NCBI RefSeq assembly: GCF_000026145.1
Contig: NC_009445.1
Span: 4,983,501-5,047,500, forward strand
DNA length: 64,000 nucleotides
Origin: Bradyrhizobium sp. ORS 278
GTDB taxonomy: Bacteria > Pseudomonadota > Alphaproteobacteria > Rhizobiales > Xanthobacteraceae
Direction of reading: 5' to 3'
Of this stretch, positions 25,264-33,428 are shown one piece after another; position 1 is the first letter of the stretch, and each line of letters opens with the position of its first letter. The notes beneath the pieces are model-generated. The model saw nothing but the letters and a program-made list of their open reading frames with translations. It did not search any database and was not told where the DNA came from. A program made the position numbers and the translations under genes.

Positions 25264-25793
25264 GGGCACGCTCACCGCATCGGGTGGACGGCATGCGGCA
25301 CCGCGCGGGGAAGGCCATGCCGCACCGCGACATGGCCCCGCCCCCCGCTTTGTGCGGCTTGGTCCGTCTCCTCCCGGACAGGTTGTTATGTGCCGCGGAC
25401 CCTGCCCCCGATCCGGACTTGCCGTCCAATATATAATTGATAGCCTGTCCATACCCTGGAGGCATGGGTCGCGCAGGATGGAGGATAACGGTCGAATGAT
25501 GACGATCCAGCCCGCGCGCCGTTCTCCGATGTCGTCTCATGATGCCGCGCACGCGCGCGGGCCCGGCTCGCGCGGCAATCTCCGCCGTCGTCCCTACGTT
25601 CGCACCGCGAAAGCGGGGCCTCATAACCACAGGCGGCTATCGTGACGCTCGATCTCTCCCCGCGTGCCTCGAGCGAGATCACGCGGTATGGGTCACAGCG
25701 TTCGCCGGGACGACGATCGGAGAGACGTTGCCGCCGCGGACAAGGTCGTGACGCCGCGGCACGGGCACGACTGATGAGTTGTTAGGAGCCCCC
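25264..25793. other. divergent intergenic region, promoter and possible repeat remnants
   Basis: This 530-base spacer separates the leftward CoA-transferase operon and the rightward LysR gene. An AT-rich island at 25428-25442 (CCAATATATAATTGATAG) is the only likely promoter core or LysR-site area. Bases about 25540-25750 hold short GC-rich stretches that resemble degraded intergenic repeats. No credible gene was found here. Confidence 0.4.
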
Positions 25794-26792
25794 ATGGAGC
25801 TGCGCCTGTTTCGCTACTGCGTCGCCGTTGCCGAGGAAGCGAGCTTCACGCGCGCGGCGGCGCGGTTGCGGATTGCGCAGCCGGCGCTGAGCCGGCAGAT
25901 CAAGGCGGTCGAGCAGGAGATCGGCTTTGCGCTGTTCCAACGCGGCCTGCGCGGCGTCACGCTGACGGAGGCTGGGCGCGTACTGATCGCGAGCGCGCGC
26001 AGCGTGCTGGCCGAAGCCGAGGCCGCGGTGCAGAAGGCGCGGCGCGCCGGCCGCGGCGAGCTCGGGCTGCTCCGGATCGGCTTCACCGCCTCCGCCTCGT
26101 TCAATCCGTTCGTGACCGGCGCGATCCGTGATTTCCGTACCGCCTATCCCGACGTCGAGATCGAACTGATCGAGGAGGCCACCAGCTTCCTGCTCGAGCG
26201 CTTCGCCAACGGCCGGCTCGACGTCGCCTTCATCCGACCGGCTCCCGGCGAGGTGGACCATCTGCTCTCGCAGCGCGCCGTCACGGAGCCGTTGGTCGTC
26301 GCGATGCCGAGCGCGCACAAGCAGGCGGCGCGCAAATCCGTTGCGCTGGCCTCGCTCGCCGACGACGCCTTCATTCTGTACCCGCGCCCGAACGGCCGCG
26401 CGCTGTTCGACAGCATCGTCTCGGCCTGCCAGGCCGCCGGCTTCTCGCCGAAGATTCTGCAGGTCGCGCCGCAACTCACCTCGGTGGTCAACCTCGTCGC
26501 CACCGGAATCGGAGTCTCGATCGTGCCGCGCTCGATGGCGCAGGTGTCGACCGACGGCGTGGTCTATCGTCCCCTCACCCACGCACCCAAGGCCGAGATC
26601 ACACTGGTCCGGCGCAACCAGGCGGAGCCGCGCTCGGCCGTGCTGTTCGCCGACCTGGTGCGGTCGCGGGCATCGGCGTCCGCGGAGCTCTCATCGAAAG
26701 ACCCGGGCGAAATCCGGCCGATACCCAGGAAAGATCACAGCCCCGCAAAACGGAAGCCGGACAAGCCGACCCGGGCCGGTCGGCGCCGCTGA
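25794..26792 (+). CDS. LysR-family transcriptional regulator
   Basis: The 332-residue protein has the standard N-terminal winged helix (ELRLFRYCVAVAEEASFTRA, residues 2-21, with QPALSRQIK as recognition helix) and a C-terminal type II periplasmic-like effector domain. The last 35 or so residues are a basic tail (PAKRKPDKPTRAGRRR) not needed for the fold. TTAGGAG lies 6 bases before the ATG at 25794. Its divergent position makes it the likely regulator of the CoA-transferase/GST operon, responding to a pathway metabolite. Confidence 0.87.
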   Translation: MELRLFRYCVAVAEEASFTRAAARLRIAQPALSRQIKAVEQEIGFALFQRGLRGVTLTEAGRVLIASARSVLAEAEAAVQKARRAGRGELGLLRIGFTASASFNPFVTGAIRDFRTAYPDVEIELIEEATSFLLERFANGRLDVAFIRPAPGEVDHLLSQRAVTEPLVVAMPSAHKQAARKSVALASLADDAFILYPRPNGRALFDSIVSACQAAGFSPKILQVAPQLTSVVNLVATGIGVSIVPRSMAQVSTDGVVYRPLTHAPKAEITLVRRNQAEPRSAVLFADLVRSRASASAELSSKDPGEIRPIPRKDHSPAKRKPDKPTRAGRRR

Positions 26793-27507
26793 TAAAACCG
26801 GCGACCGTCGCGGGCTGCCCGACGGGCAGCTCATGCCGATGCCACAATCCTGCGAGGCGCGCCGAAGTCCGTGCTCGAAAAATGTCATTTCGGCTGCGTT
26901 CTCAGTCACATCATCTCTGTCCAGTCCTCCCATGAAAAATATTCCTGTTTCGCTTTATGCGAAATCATGGTTGAGTGTCGACGTTCCGCTTCGCCGAGAG
27001 GGGCGCATCGCGATCGTCACGACGCGCGGGGTGTGGATGCGGTGGGTGTGCCGAATCGCAGTGTGACGTAGGTCATGCGGACGAACGAGTTCGGCACACC
27101 GGCGAAATCGTAGGGTCCTGGTCTCCCGACGCCGAGGCCAAGCGGATGGTGACGATGATCCGTCCGTGACGGGGGCAAGACAGCCGGTCCCCGGGGAGAC
27201 GACGTATAAGCCGCTCAACCACCGCGCGGGGAATGCCGGGATGCCTCGGCTGAACCTGTGGTGACTGCCGCCTGCTTATCTTTCTGCAGGCGGGCCATGG
27301 GGGCGGCCAGCGCCCCGCATTCCCCGCGCCCTCTCGATCACGAGGGCGACACGACCAGGACAGCTCGGACGCTTTGCGCGCCGCGAGGCCGCAGCGTCAC
27401 ATCGCTTGTGCAATCCGCGCTGCAGATACCGCCGGTCTCCCTGCCCGATTGGCGAACGCGAGACCCCCGCAACGGACACCGGCACACTTGCTTTTGCCAC
27501 ACCCGCC
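26793..27507. other. gene-free region with structured repeat-like element
   Basis: No credible coding region is present. The stretch from about 26980 to 27410 resembles, from memory, a long dispersed intergenic element of Bradyrhizobium genomes. Its right half holds three hairpins described separately. The remainder shows nothing else that can be supported. Confidence 0.45.
27224..27347 (+). ncRNA. candidate structured RNA or repeat element with nested hairpins
   Basis: Bases 27224-27236 pair perfectly with 27317-27329 (13 bp). Inside that arm lies a perfect 8-bp hairpin, 27268-27275 with 27286-27293, with a 10-base loop. A third stem, GCCCTC with GAGGGC (27328-27333 with 27342-27347), follows. 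The closed, nested design suggests a folded RNA or a structured repeat. The strand and function are unknown; no promoter or terminator was assigned. Confidence 0.4.
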
Positions 27508-27586
27508 ATTTAATTTTTAACCGCCACTTGCTGGGCAAAATTGGATTTAATATAAATTTAAATGTACGATCGATCAGAAAATTAAT
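27508..27586. promoter_or_regulatory. AT-rich ATTTAAT cluster upstream of the Wzc/ExoP-type gene
   Basis: ATTTAAT occurs at 27508-27514 and 27545-27551, followed by the self-complementary ATTTAAAT at 27556-27563 and ATTAAT at 27581-27586. The stretch is sharply AT-rich against GC-rich surroundings and lies 70-145 bases upstream of the start at 27654. It is a likely promoter and silencer or regulator binding region; see the motif entry under findings. Confidence 0.55.
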
Positions 27587-27653
27587 CCCTTGTTTTGGCA
27601 GGCATCCGGACAGCCCGCGACCTCCGAAGCGCAACTCACGAAGCTTCACGCAC

Positions 27654-30017
27654 ATGCTGCACAATCCGAACGCAAGTACGGCTGCCTTCAATCCTCAACA
27701 GGATCACGGTTGGGAGCGGAACAGCCCCGGTATGCTTGATCTGGTGCTGGGCTTCCTTCGCCGGCGCTTTCTGGTCATCGGGATCACGACCGTCTTTGCG
27801 CTCGTTGCGAGCATCGCTGTGCTGAAAATCATTCCGCCGACCTACTCGGCCGACGTGAAGATCATGCTCGGTAACGCGAGGCCGCCGGTGCTGCAGCCGC
27901 AGCCGGCGCAGGACGACGCGCCGCCGCTCGACATCGAAGCCCAAATCGAGATCCTGAAGTCAAAGTCGGTGGCGACGGCTGTCATCAGCAAGCTGAACCT
28001 CGCTGAAGATCCGGACTTCAGCGGCAAGGCCAGTCCGCTGCACGGCTTTCTGAGCGCCGCCCGCCGGTTCGTGAGCTCGGCGCCGGAGCCCAACGCTTCG
28101 TCGATGGAGGATCTGCTCGAAGAGTTTCAACGCCGGATGAACGCGTTCCGGATCGGCACCAGCAGCGTCGTCGAGGTCGACTTCAGCGCCAGCGATCCGC
28201 AGCGCGCCGCAATGATCGCCAATGCGATCGTCAAGGAATATTTCGACCAGCAGCTGAAGGCGGAAGCAAACGAGCAGCGCACGTTGACGGCTTGGCTGCA
28301 TGACCGGCTACAGGAACTCGGCAACGACGCGACCTCGGCCGAGCGCGCGGTGAACGAGTTGAAGAGCCGCCACAACATCGTCTCCGCGGACGGCCGGTTC
28401 ATGGACCAGCAGCAGGTCGTCGACCTGACCAACCGCCTGGTTGCTGCACGGACAAACGCCACCTCGCTCATGTCCCGGCTGAACCGGTTCGACGAGATGC
28501 TGGCCACAGCCAACGGCGATACGCCGATCGAAAAATTTGCGAGCGTATCCGACTTCGCGCCGGCTGAACTGAGCGGCAACATCAATCCGCCCGACAGCTT
28601 TTCGCATAACAATGCGAACAGCACGCAGATCATCAACAATCTGCGCCAACAGTACCTCGACGACGCCAAGCGGGAGTACGAGTACTCGGCCAAGTTCGGT
28701 AGCGACCATCAGGCGGTTCTGAACATCCGCGCCACGATGAAGAGTATTCGCCAGGCCATTCTCGACGAAGTCCGGCGTCTCGCCGACGTGGCAAAGCACG
28801 ACTATGCCGAGGCAAGGCAGCAGCAGCAGGAGGTCGAAAAGGAGCTCGCGCAGGCCGTGGCCCGATCCCAGGATACCAGGGCCGCCGAGATCAGCATCCG
28901 CGAACTCGAAACCAGCGCCAAGAGCTACCGCGCCCTCTATGATACTTTCCTGCAGCGCTACATGGGTTCGGTCCAGCAGGGCTCGTTTCCGATCACCAAG
29001 GCCCGGGTGATCTCCGCCGCCACGCCGCCCAAGAAGAAGACCAAGCCAAAATCGATCGTCATGCTGGCCATTGGCCTGCTCGGGGGACTCACCCTCGGCG
29101 GCGGCCTCGGGCTGCTCCGGGAGTTGAGAGATCGCAGCTTCCGCACGACCCATCAGGTCGAAGACCGCTTGCGTCTTCCCTGCCTGTCCGTCGTGCCGCT
29201 GCTGAAAGTCGGCGAGGTGAACAAGATCACCCGCGGAACCGCCTCGGACCACGCCGGCAACACAGAGGCGGAGTGCAGCGAGCGGCTGGTGAGCAGAAGC
29301 AGCGGAGCATGCTGGGCGGCATCCGCGATGCCCTCATCCCGTTTCGCGGAATCGATCCGCTCCCTGAGAGTCGCCATCGACCAGGATCCCAACCGGACGT
29401 CGCGGAAGGTGTTCGGGCTGGTCTCTGCGCTGCCCAATGAAGGCAAATCGGTCATCGCCGCCTCGCTTGCCCAGTCGATCGCCGGATCCGGCAAGCGCGT
29501 GATCGTGGTCGACTGCGATCTCCGCAACCCGTCGCTTTCGGCCTCGCTTGCGCCCAAGGCGGGAACAGGGATTGCGGACATCGTTTCCGGAGCGCGGCAG
29601 CTCGAGGACACGATCTGGACAGATGCGGTCACCCGCCTGCATTTCCTGCCCGGCAAGGGCGCGGCGCATCGCGACACCTGCGACATCCTGGCCCATGACG
29701 AGATGCGCAAGCTGTTCGACCGGCTGCGTGAGACCTATGACTACGTGATTGTCGATCTGCCGCCACTGGCGCCGGTTGTCGACGCACGCGCCATCTCGGG
29801 TCTGCTCGACAGCTTCGTGCTCGTCGTCGAATGGGGCCGCACGCCGGCCGACGTCGTCGAGCATGCGCTGAACACGGCGCCGAACGTCTACGACTCCCTG
29901 CTTGGCGTCGTGCTCAACAAGACCGACATGAAGGTGCTGGGCCGCTACGCCAAGCATTTCGGCGACTACTACAACAACGAATATTATACTCGTTACGGCA
30001 GCGTCATGGCCGAATGA
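27654..30017 (+). CDS. polysaccharide co-polymerase with tyrosine-kinase domain (Wzc/ExoP type)
   Basis: This 787-residue inner-membrane protein controls chain length and export of exopolysaccharide. The N-terminal Wzz domain has a first membrane helix near residues 38-58 (FLVIGITTVFALVASIAVL), a large periplasmic region with coiled-coil helices (about 200-450), and a second membrane helix (IVMLAIGLLGGLTLGGGLG). The cytosolic bacterial tyrosine kinase domain follows, with Walker A ALPNEGKS, Walker A' VIVVDCDLR and Walker B YDYVIVDLPPL. The C-terminus holds six tyrosines (765, 772, 773, 777, 778, 781) for autophosphorylation. The start at 27654 is chosen because the longer frame runs through the AT-rich promoter; no strong ribosome site is seen. 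Confidence 0.9.
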   Translation: MLHNPNASTAAFNPQQDHGWERNSPGMLDLVLGFLRRRFLVIGITTVFALVASIAVLKIIPPTYSADVKIMLGNARPPVLQPQPAQDDAPPLDIEAQIEILKSKSVATAVISKLNLAEDPDFSGKASPLHGFLSAARRFVSSAPEPNASSMEDLLEEFQRRMNAFRIGTSSVVEVDFSASDPQRAAMIANAIVKEYFDQQLKAEANEQRTLTAWLHDRLQELGNDATSAERAVNELKSRHNIVSADGRFMDQQQVVDLTNRLVAARTNATSLMSRLNRFDEMLATANGDTPIEKFASVSDFAPAELSGNINPPDSFSHNNANSTQIINNLRQQYLDDAKREYEYSAKFGSDHQAVLNIRATMKSIRQAILDEVRRLADVAKHDYAEARQQQQEVEKELAQAVARSQDTRAAEISIRELETSAKSYRALYDTFLQRYMGSVQQGSFPITKARVISAATPPKKKTKPKSIVMLAIGLLGGLTLGGGLGLLRELRDRSFRTTHQVEDRLRLPCLSVVPLLKVGEVNKITRGTASDHAGNTEAECSERLVSRSSGACWAASAMPSSRFAESIRSLRVAIDQDPNRTSRKVFGLVSALPNEGKSVIAASLAQSIAGSGKRVIVVDCDLRNPSLSASLAPKAGTGIADIVSGARQLEDTIWTDAVTRLHFLPGKGAAHRDTCDILAHDEMRKLFDRLRETYDYVIVDLPPLAPVVDARAISGLLDSFVLVVEWGRTPADVVEHALNTAPNVYDSLLGVVLNKTDMKVLGRYAKHFGDYYNNEYYTRYGSVMAE

Positions 30018-30039
30018 GAAGAACCGGCCGGGGCGCCGA

Positions 30040-30300
30040 TCAGCGCTGGTGCTCGGGCCGGATGGAGGGGTGGGCGATGCCGGCCCGCTCGAGGATGCCG
30101 CGGACATAGATGCCGGAGACGTAGCCGAGCTGGACCGCGACCAGGCCGCCGATGGCCGACAGCGCAGCCGACATGCCGCTGACCACCGCAGCCGCGGCGC
30201 ATTCCACGGCAACGACGGCGACGAGTGCAATCAGGGTGCGAATATTGAAGACCGCTCCCGCGATTGTCCCGGCTCCGAAATGAAGCGCGATCACCCACAT
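30040..30300 (-). CDS. small integral membrane protein, possibly ExoX-like EPS modulator
   Basis: An 86-residue protein with two to three hydrophobic helices (ALHFGAGTIAGAVF, LIALVAVVAVECAAAAVV and LSAIGGLVAVQLGYVSGIYV) and a short basic tail. GAGGAGG lies 11 bases before the ATG at 30300. The VQLGYxxG pattern after the last helix recalls ExoX-type small repressors of exopolysaccharide synthesis in rhizobia, which act on the initiating transferase, but similarity is weak and from memory. It lies just after the Wzc/ExoP-type gene in the opposite direction. Confidence 0.55.
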   Translation of the reverse strand: MWVIALHFGAGTIAGAVFNIRTLIALVAVVAVECAAAAVVSGMSAALSAIGGLVAVQLGYVSGIYVRGILERAGIAHPSIRPEHQR

Positions 30301-30514
30301 CAGTTTTCATGCCTCCTCGGCCAGGTCGAGAGGCTAGCGGCCAATGGTTAGGGATCAGCTAAGCGGTTCGGGCGGATTCGAACAAGCGCAGGGAAGCAAC
30401 ACCGCATCGCGGAATAACCGTGATCGGCGAGCGGCGGCACGCCACGGGTGGGCTGCCGCATCTGCCTCTCCAGCCCCTGGGCCGGAGCTCGCGTACCGGG
30501 ATGGTCTCAGGTCG

Positions 30515-31720
30515 TCATTGCAGTTCCAGACCGCCGAAATGAAAGATCCTGGCGAGTTGAGGCGATACGCCGGCGAACGTCGCGGTGCAGCCCTGGCTGT
30601 CCAGCTGCTTCCGCAGCATCAGCAGCAGTCCGAGGAAGCGCGCATCGATGGCGCAGACGTTTGAAAAATCGAGTCGCACATGCTTGCGGACCGCCACCGC
30701 CGACCGGAACACCGGAATGGCCCGATCCACGTGCCGTGCATCGGCGGGCCCGGAGAGGCTGAGCGTGACCTGCCGCGAACCATAGTCCTGCGTGATCGTG
30801 AGCGCCTCGCCACGCTCATGCGTGCGCCGCATCCACCACGTCGACACCACGAACGGGAGCACGCGGGTGCACAGCAGGCGCAGCATGGCGGTGCCGTCGT
30901 TCCAGTAGCGCCGCCAGAGATACGGCTCCTCCTTGATGCGCCAGAGCCACTCGAGGCCCATGCTGCGCATGAATCCCGGCGCGCGTCTCACTGTCCCGGC
31001 CTGGAAGTTGAGGGCGGCGCCCAGATGGGCGCGGACCGGAATCTCGAGCCGCTGGTGGTTGCGCTGGAGCCAGGACTGGCCCTTCTGACTGCTCAAGGAT
31101 GCGACCAGAAAATCGGCCCCGCTGGCGTTGATCTCCTCGATGATGTGATCGCCGCTCATCTCCTCGGCGGAACAGTAGCCGGGGTTCGACCAGCCCACAC
31201 ACCGCAGCCCGCTGGATTGGCTGTTCAGCGTCCGCGCCGCGCGTTCGGCCGCGCCTTCCGGACCTCCGAACAAAAACAGCTTGAGAGACGACGCCGAACC
31301 GGCATCCGACTTGAGCGCATCGAAGATATCGGCCCCGGCCGTCCGCGTCTTGATCGGGATACCGATCAGCCGCGCAATCCACACCACCGGCATGCCGTCG
31401 ACGGTGCAGAGGTCGCTCAGGATCAGGGACTCCCTGAAGCTCCGGTTCGACTGGCTGGTGACCAGGAAGTTCAGATTGGGGGTCGAGATCAGGAAACGCG
31501 TTCGGCGTCGGGCCGCGTCGCGGATGCGGCGCAGAACCCCGCGCATTCCGATGGCATCGATCGGGATTCCAAGGACGCAATAGACGTCGCGGGACAGGTC
31601 ATCGCCCACCGCGGGATCCGGCATCAGTCCGTCCACCTCGGGCAGGTCACGCCCCGCGCCGGAGCGGCTCACGCGATAGTAGGATCGCCCGGTTTCCTGC
31701 AGTCCCTGCGTCGTCAACAT
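30515..31720 (-). CDS. WecG/TagA/CpsF (GT26) glycosyltransferase fused to a STAS domain
   Basis: The 401-residue protein combines two domains. Residues about 48-285 form a GT26 glycosyltransferase that adds a sugar to a lipid-linked intermediate: Thr80 (STPNLNFLV) and Asp108 (TVDGMPVVW) match the catalytic positions of TagA/WecG. The family motif PKQE is changed (SSQKGQSW near 210-217). Residues about 305-401 read as a STAS domain (HVRLDFSNVCAIDARFLGLL); the usual phosphorylatable Ser after Asp is Ala360, so it is probably not switched by phosphorylation. A ribosome site GAGGGAGG lies before the ATG at 31720. It has its own AT-rich promoter region shared with the divergent polymerase gene. 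Confidence 0.82.
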   Translation of the reverse strand: MLTTQGLQETGRSYYRVSRSGAGRDLPEVDGLMPDPAVGDDLSRDVYCVLGIPIDAIGMRGVLRRIRDAARRRTRFLISTPNLNFLVTSQSNRSFRESLILSDLCTVDGMPVVWIARLIGIPIKTRTAGADIFDALKSDAGSASSLKLFLFGGPEGAAERAARTLNSQSSGLRCVGWSNPGYCSAEEMSGDHIIEEINASGADFLVASLSSQKGQSWLQRNHQRLEIPVRAHLGAALNFQAGTVRRAPGFMRSMGLEWLWRIKEEPYLWRRYWNDGTAMLRLLCTRVLPFVVSTWWMRRTHERGEALTITQDYGSRQVTLSLSGPADARHVDRAIPVFRSAVAVRKHVRLDFSNVCAIDARFLGLLLMLRKQLDSQGCTATFAGVSPQLARIFHFGGLELQ

Positions 31721-31814
31721 CGACCGCCTCCCTCGAGCCTGCGCCCCCGCGCGGCGCTGACGCCGGACCCTGCCGGCGAGCTTCTCCGCCAAAGGCGGAC
31801 GACCTCAATCAATC

Positions 31815-31929
31815 ATTTAATTTTAAATGATCTGATTTATTTAATGTGTTTTAATTGTGGGCGCCAGTGTCGTTTTGAGACGCGTTCGGCGGAAACAATC
31901 CGGACAACTGGGGCGATATTTGATTTAAT
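31815..31929. promoter_or_regulatory. AT-rich divergent promoter region with three ATTTAAT copies
   Basis: Copies of ATTTAAT lie at 31815-31821, 31839-31845 and 31923-31929, with TTTTAAATG between. The region separates the leftward GT26-STAS gene from the rightward polymerase gene and is likely to carry both promoters. Runs of T-A steps make it a good target for an H-NS-, MucR- or Ros-type protein. Confidence 0.55.
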
Positions 31930-32007
31930 TGCCGCCCAGGGTCATAATCAAACATTACGGCACGGCCGGCGTGACGGCTTTAGCCATGACATTCGGGCAG
32001 AGCGCAG

Positions 32008-33396
32008 ATGGCCAGACCTTCAACGACGCACATTTCAGCAGGGCCCCGCGTCGCCGCGTCGAGCTTCGACATCTGTGCGCTGATTCCGGTCGTCGCCTTC
32101 GCCTATTCGTCGCTGATCCAGCCGCTGATCTATTTCGGCTTCCCGCCATCGCCGGGGCTTCAGGGCCTGCTGGAAAGCCGAATCGAGAACCGCATCTTCT
32201 GGCCGGCTCTGGCGGCCATTGCCATGATCATTGCCGCGCAGCGGCTCGCCCGCGGCGGACGCCTCCCCGTTCCGCCGAACATCGTCAGTCTCTGCGCCTA
32301 TTTCGGTTTCGCCGGCGCCAGCATCGGCTGGGCGCTCAAACCCGAATTCGCCTTCGTCCGCTTCGTGCAGGAAGCGATGGTACTCACCGCGATCGTGCTG
32401 CCCGCCTTGTTGTCGAACCCGGCGGTCGACATCCTGCGCGGGATGTTCTTCTGTTTCGCAGCCGGCGTCATCCTCAACGTGCTTTTGATCCCCGGCGGCT
32501 ATGCGAGCTACGCGCAATACGGCGCTCAGCTGGTCGACATCGGCTACCAGGGATATTTCTCGGGAAAGAACCTGCTCGGTGAGTTCTCCGCGAGCGCACT
32601 TCTGCTGGCACTTCACGAGCTGTGTTATGCCGGACACCGCCGCGTGTTGGGGCTCGTGGTCGCCATCGGGGCAGTCACCTTGATCTTCATCTCCAGCTCC
32701 AAGACGGCGCTTGGGCTCGCCCTTCTGGCTCCCGCTCTTGCCATCATCGTGCTGCTGTTCGCTCGAACCTTGCGGCTCTCACCGGTCCTCATTCTCGCCG
32801 CGCTGGCTCTGGCCTACATCGTCATGAGCGAGCTCGCAGGCTTCAGCACCCAACGTATCGCCTATCTGTTGACAGGAGACTCGAGCTTCACGGGCCGCAC
32901 CACCATATGGGCCTTTACGACGTCGGAGATCGCACAGCGGCCGCTGCTCGGCTGGGGCTATCAGAGCTTCTGGCTGGTCGGGGCAGATGCCCCGAGCGTG
33001 ACCGAGGCGCCCGGCTGGGTGAAGGCCATGCCGAACTCTCATAACGGCTTCTACGACACGATTTTGGAACTGGGCTATGTGGGCTTCGCCCTCCTCCTGG
33101 TGTTTCTCGCCGCGACCGTGCATGTGATCGGTCGCGTGATGGCCTATGATTTCAAGCGCGCATGGGTTCTTCTCTCGATGGCCTTGTTCGTCATGATCTA
33201 CAATGGCCTTGAAACACTGTGGCTGCGCGCGTTCGACGTCACATGGGTGGTGTTCGTGCTCGTGACCGTCGAGGCTGCGCGATACTGGAGCCGGTTACAA
33301 CAGACGACGCAGATCCACCAGCCGGCGGCGCAGCCACCGGTTCGCCCGATCGGTACACGAGCGATGTGGCGTCCCCGCCTGGGTGTTCGCCTCTGA
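32008..33396 (+). CDS. O-antigen ligase/polymerase family protein (Wzy/ExoQ-like)
   Basis: The 462-residue protein is highly hydrophobic, with about ten to twelve membrane helices. The Wzy_C-type periplasmic loop in the second half carries GRTTIWAFTTSEIAQRPLLG, then GWGYQSFW, then NSHNGFYDTILELGYVG, typical of O-antigen ligases and ExoQ-type polymerases. It most likely joins repeat units into the exopolysaccharide on the periplasmic face. The ribosome site is weak. It converges on the secreted beta-helix gene with 32 bases between. Confidence 0.85.
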   Translation: MARPSTTHISAGPRVAASSFDICALIPVVAFAYSSLIQPLIYFGFPPSPGLQGLLESRIENRIFWPALAAIAMIIAAQRLARGGRLPVPPNIVSLCAYFGFAGASIGWALKPEFAFVRFVQEAMVLTAIVLPALLSNPAVDILRGMFFCFAAGVILNVLLIPGGYASYAQYGAQLVDIGYQGYFSGKNLLGEFSASALLLALHELCYAGHRRVLGLVVAIGAVTLIFISSSKTALGLALLAPALAIIVLLFARTLRLSPVLILAALALAYIVMSELAGFSTQRIAYLLTGDSSFTGRTTIWAFTTSEIAQRPLLGWGYQSFWLVGADAPSVTEAPGWVKAMPNSHNGFYDTILELGYVGFALLLVFLAATVHVIGRVMAYDFKRAWVLLSMALFVMIYNGLETLWLRAFDVTWVVFVLVTVEAARYWSRLQQTTQIHQPAAQPPVRPIGTRAMWRPRLGVRL

Positions 33397-33428
33397 CCGG
33401 CACCGCGTGTTGTCGCAGCGCTAGCCGT

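Noticed and set aside
25540..25750. Short frame containing a VWVTAFAGTT-like peptide between the CoA-transferase and LysR genes
   Set aside because: This peptide is the usual translation of GC-rich intergenic repeats in Bradyrhizobium as I recall them, not a protein. The stretch is too worn to define repeat borders by eye.
30360..30400. Stretch with GGTTCG and ATTCGAAC that looks like a tRNA T-arm
   Set aside because: No acceptor stem, anticodon arm or CCA-proximal pairing could be drawn around it, so it is not a tRNA gene.
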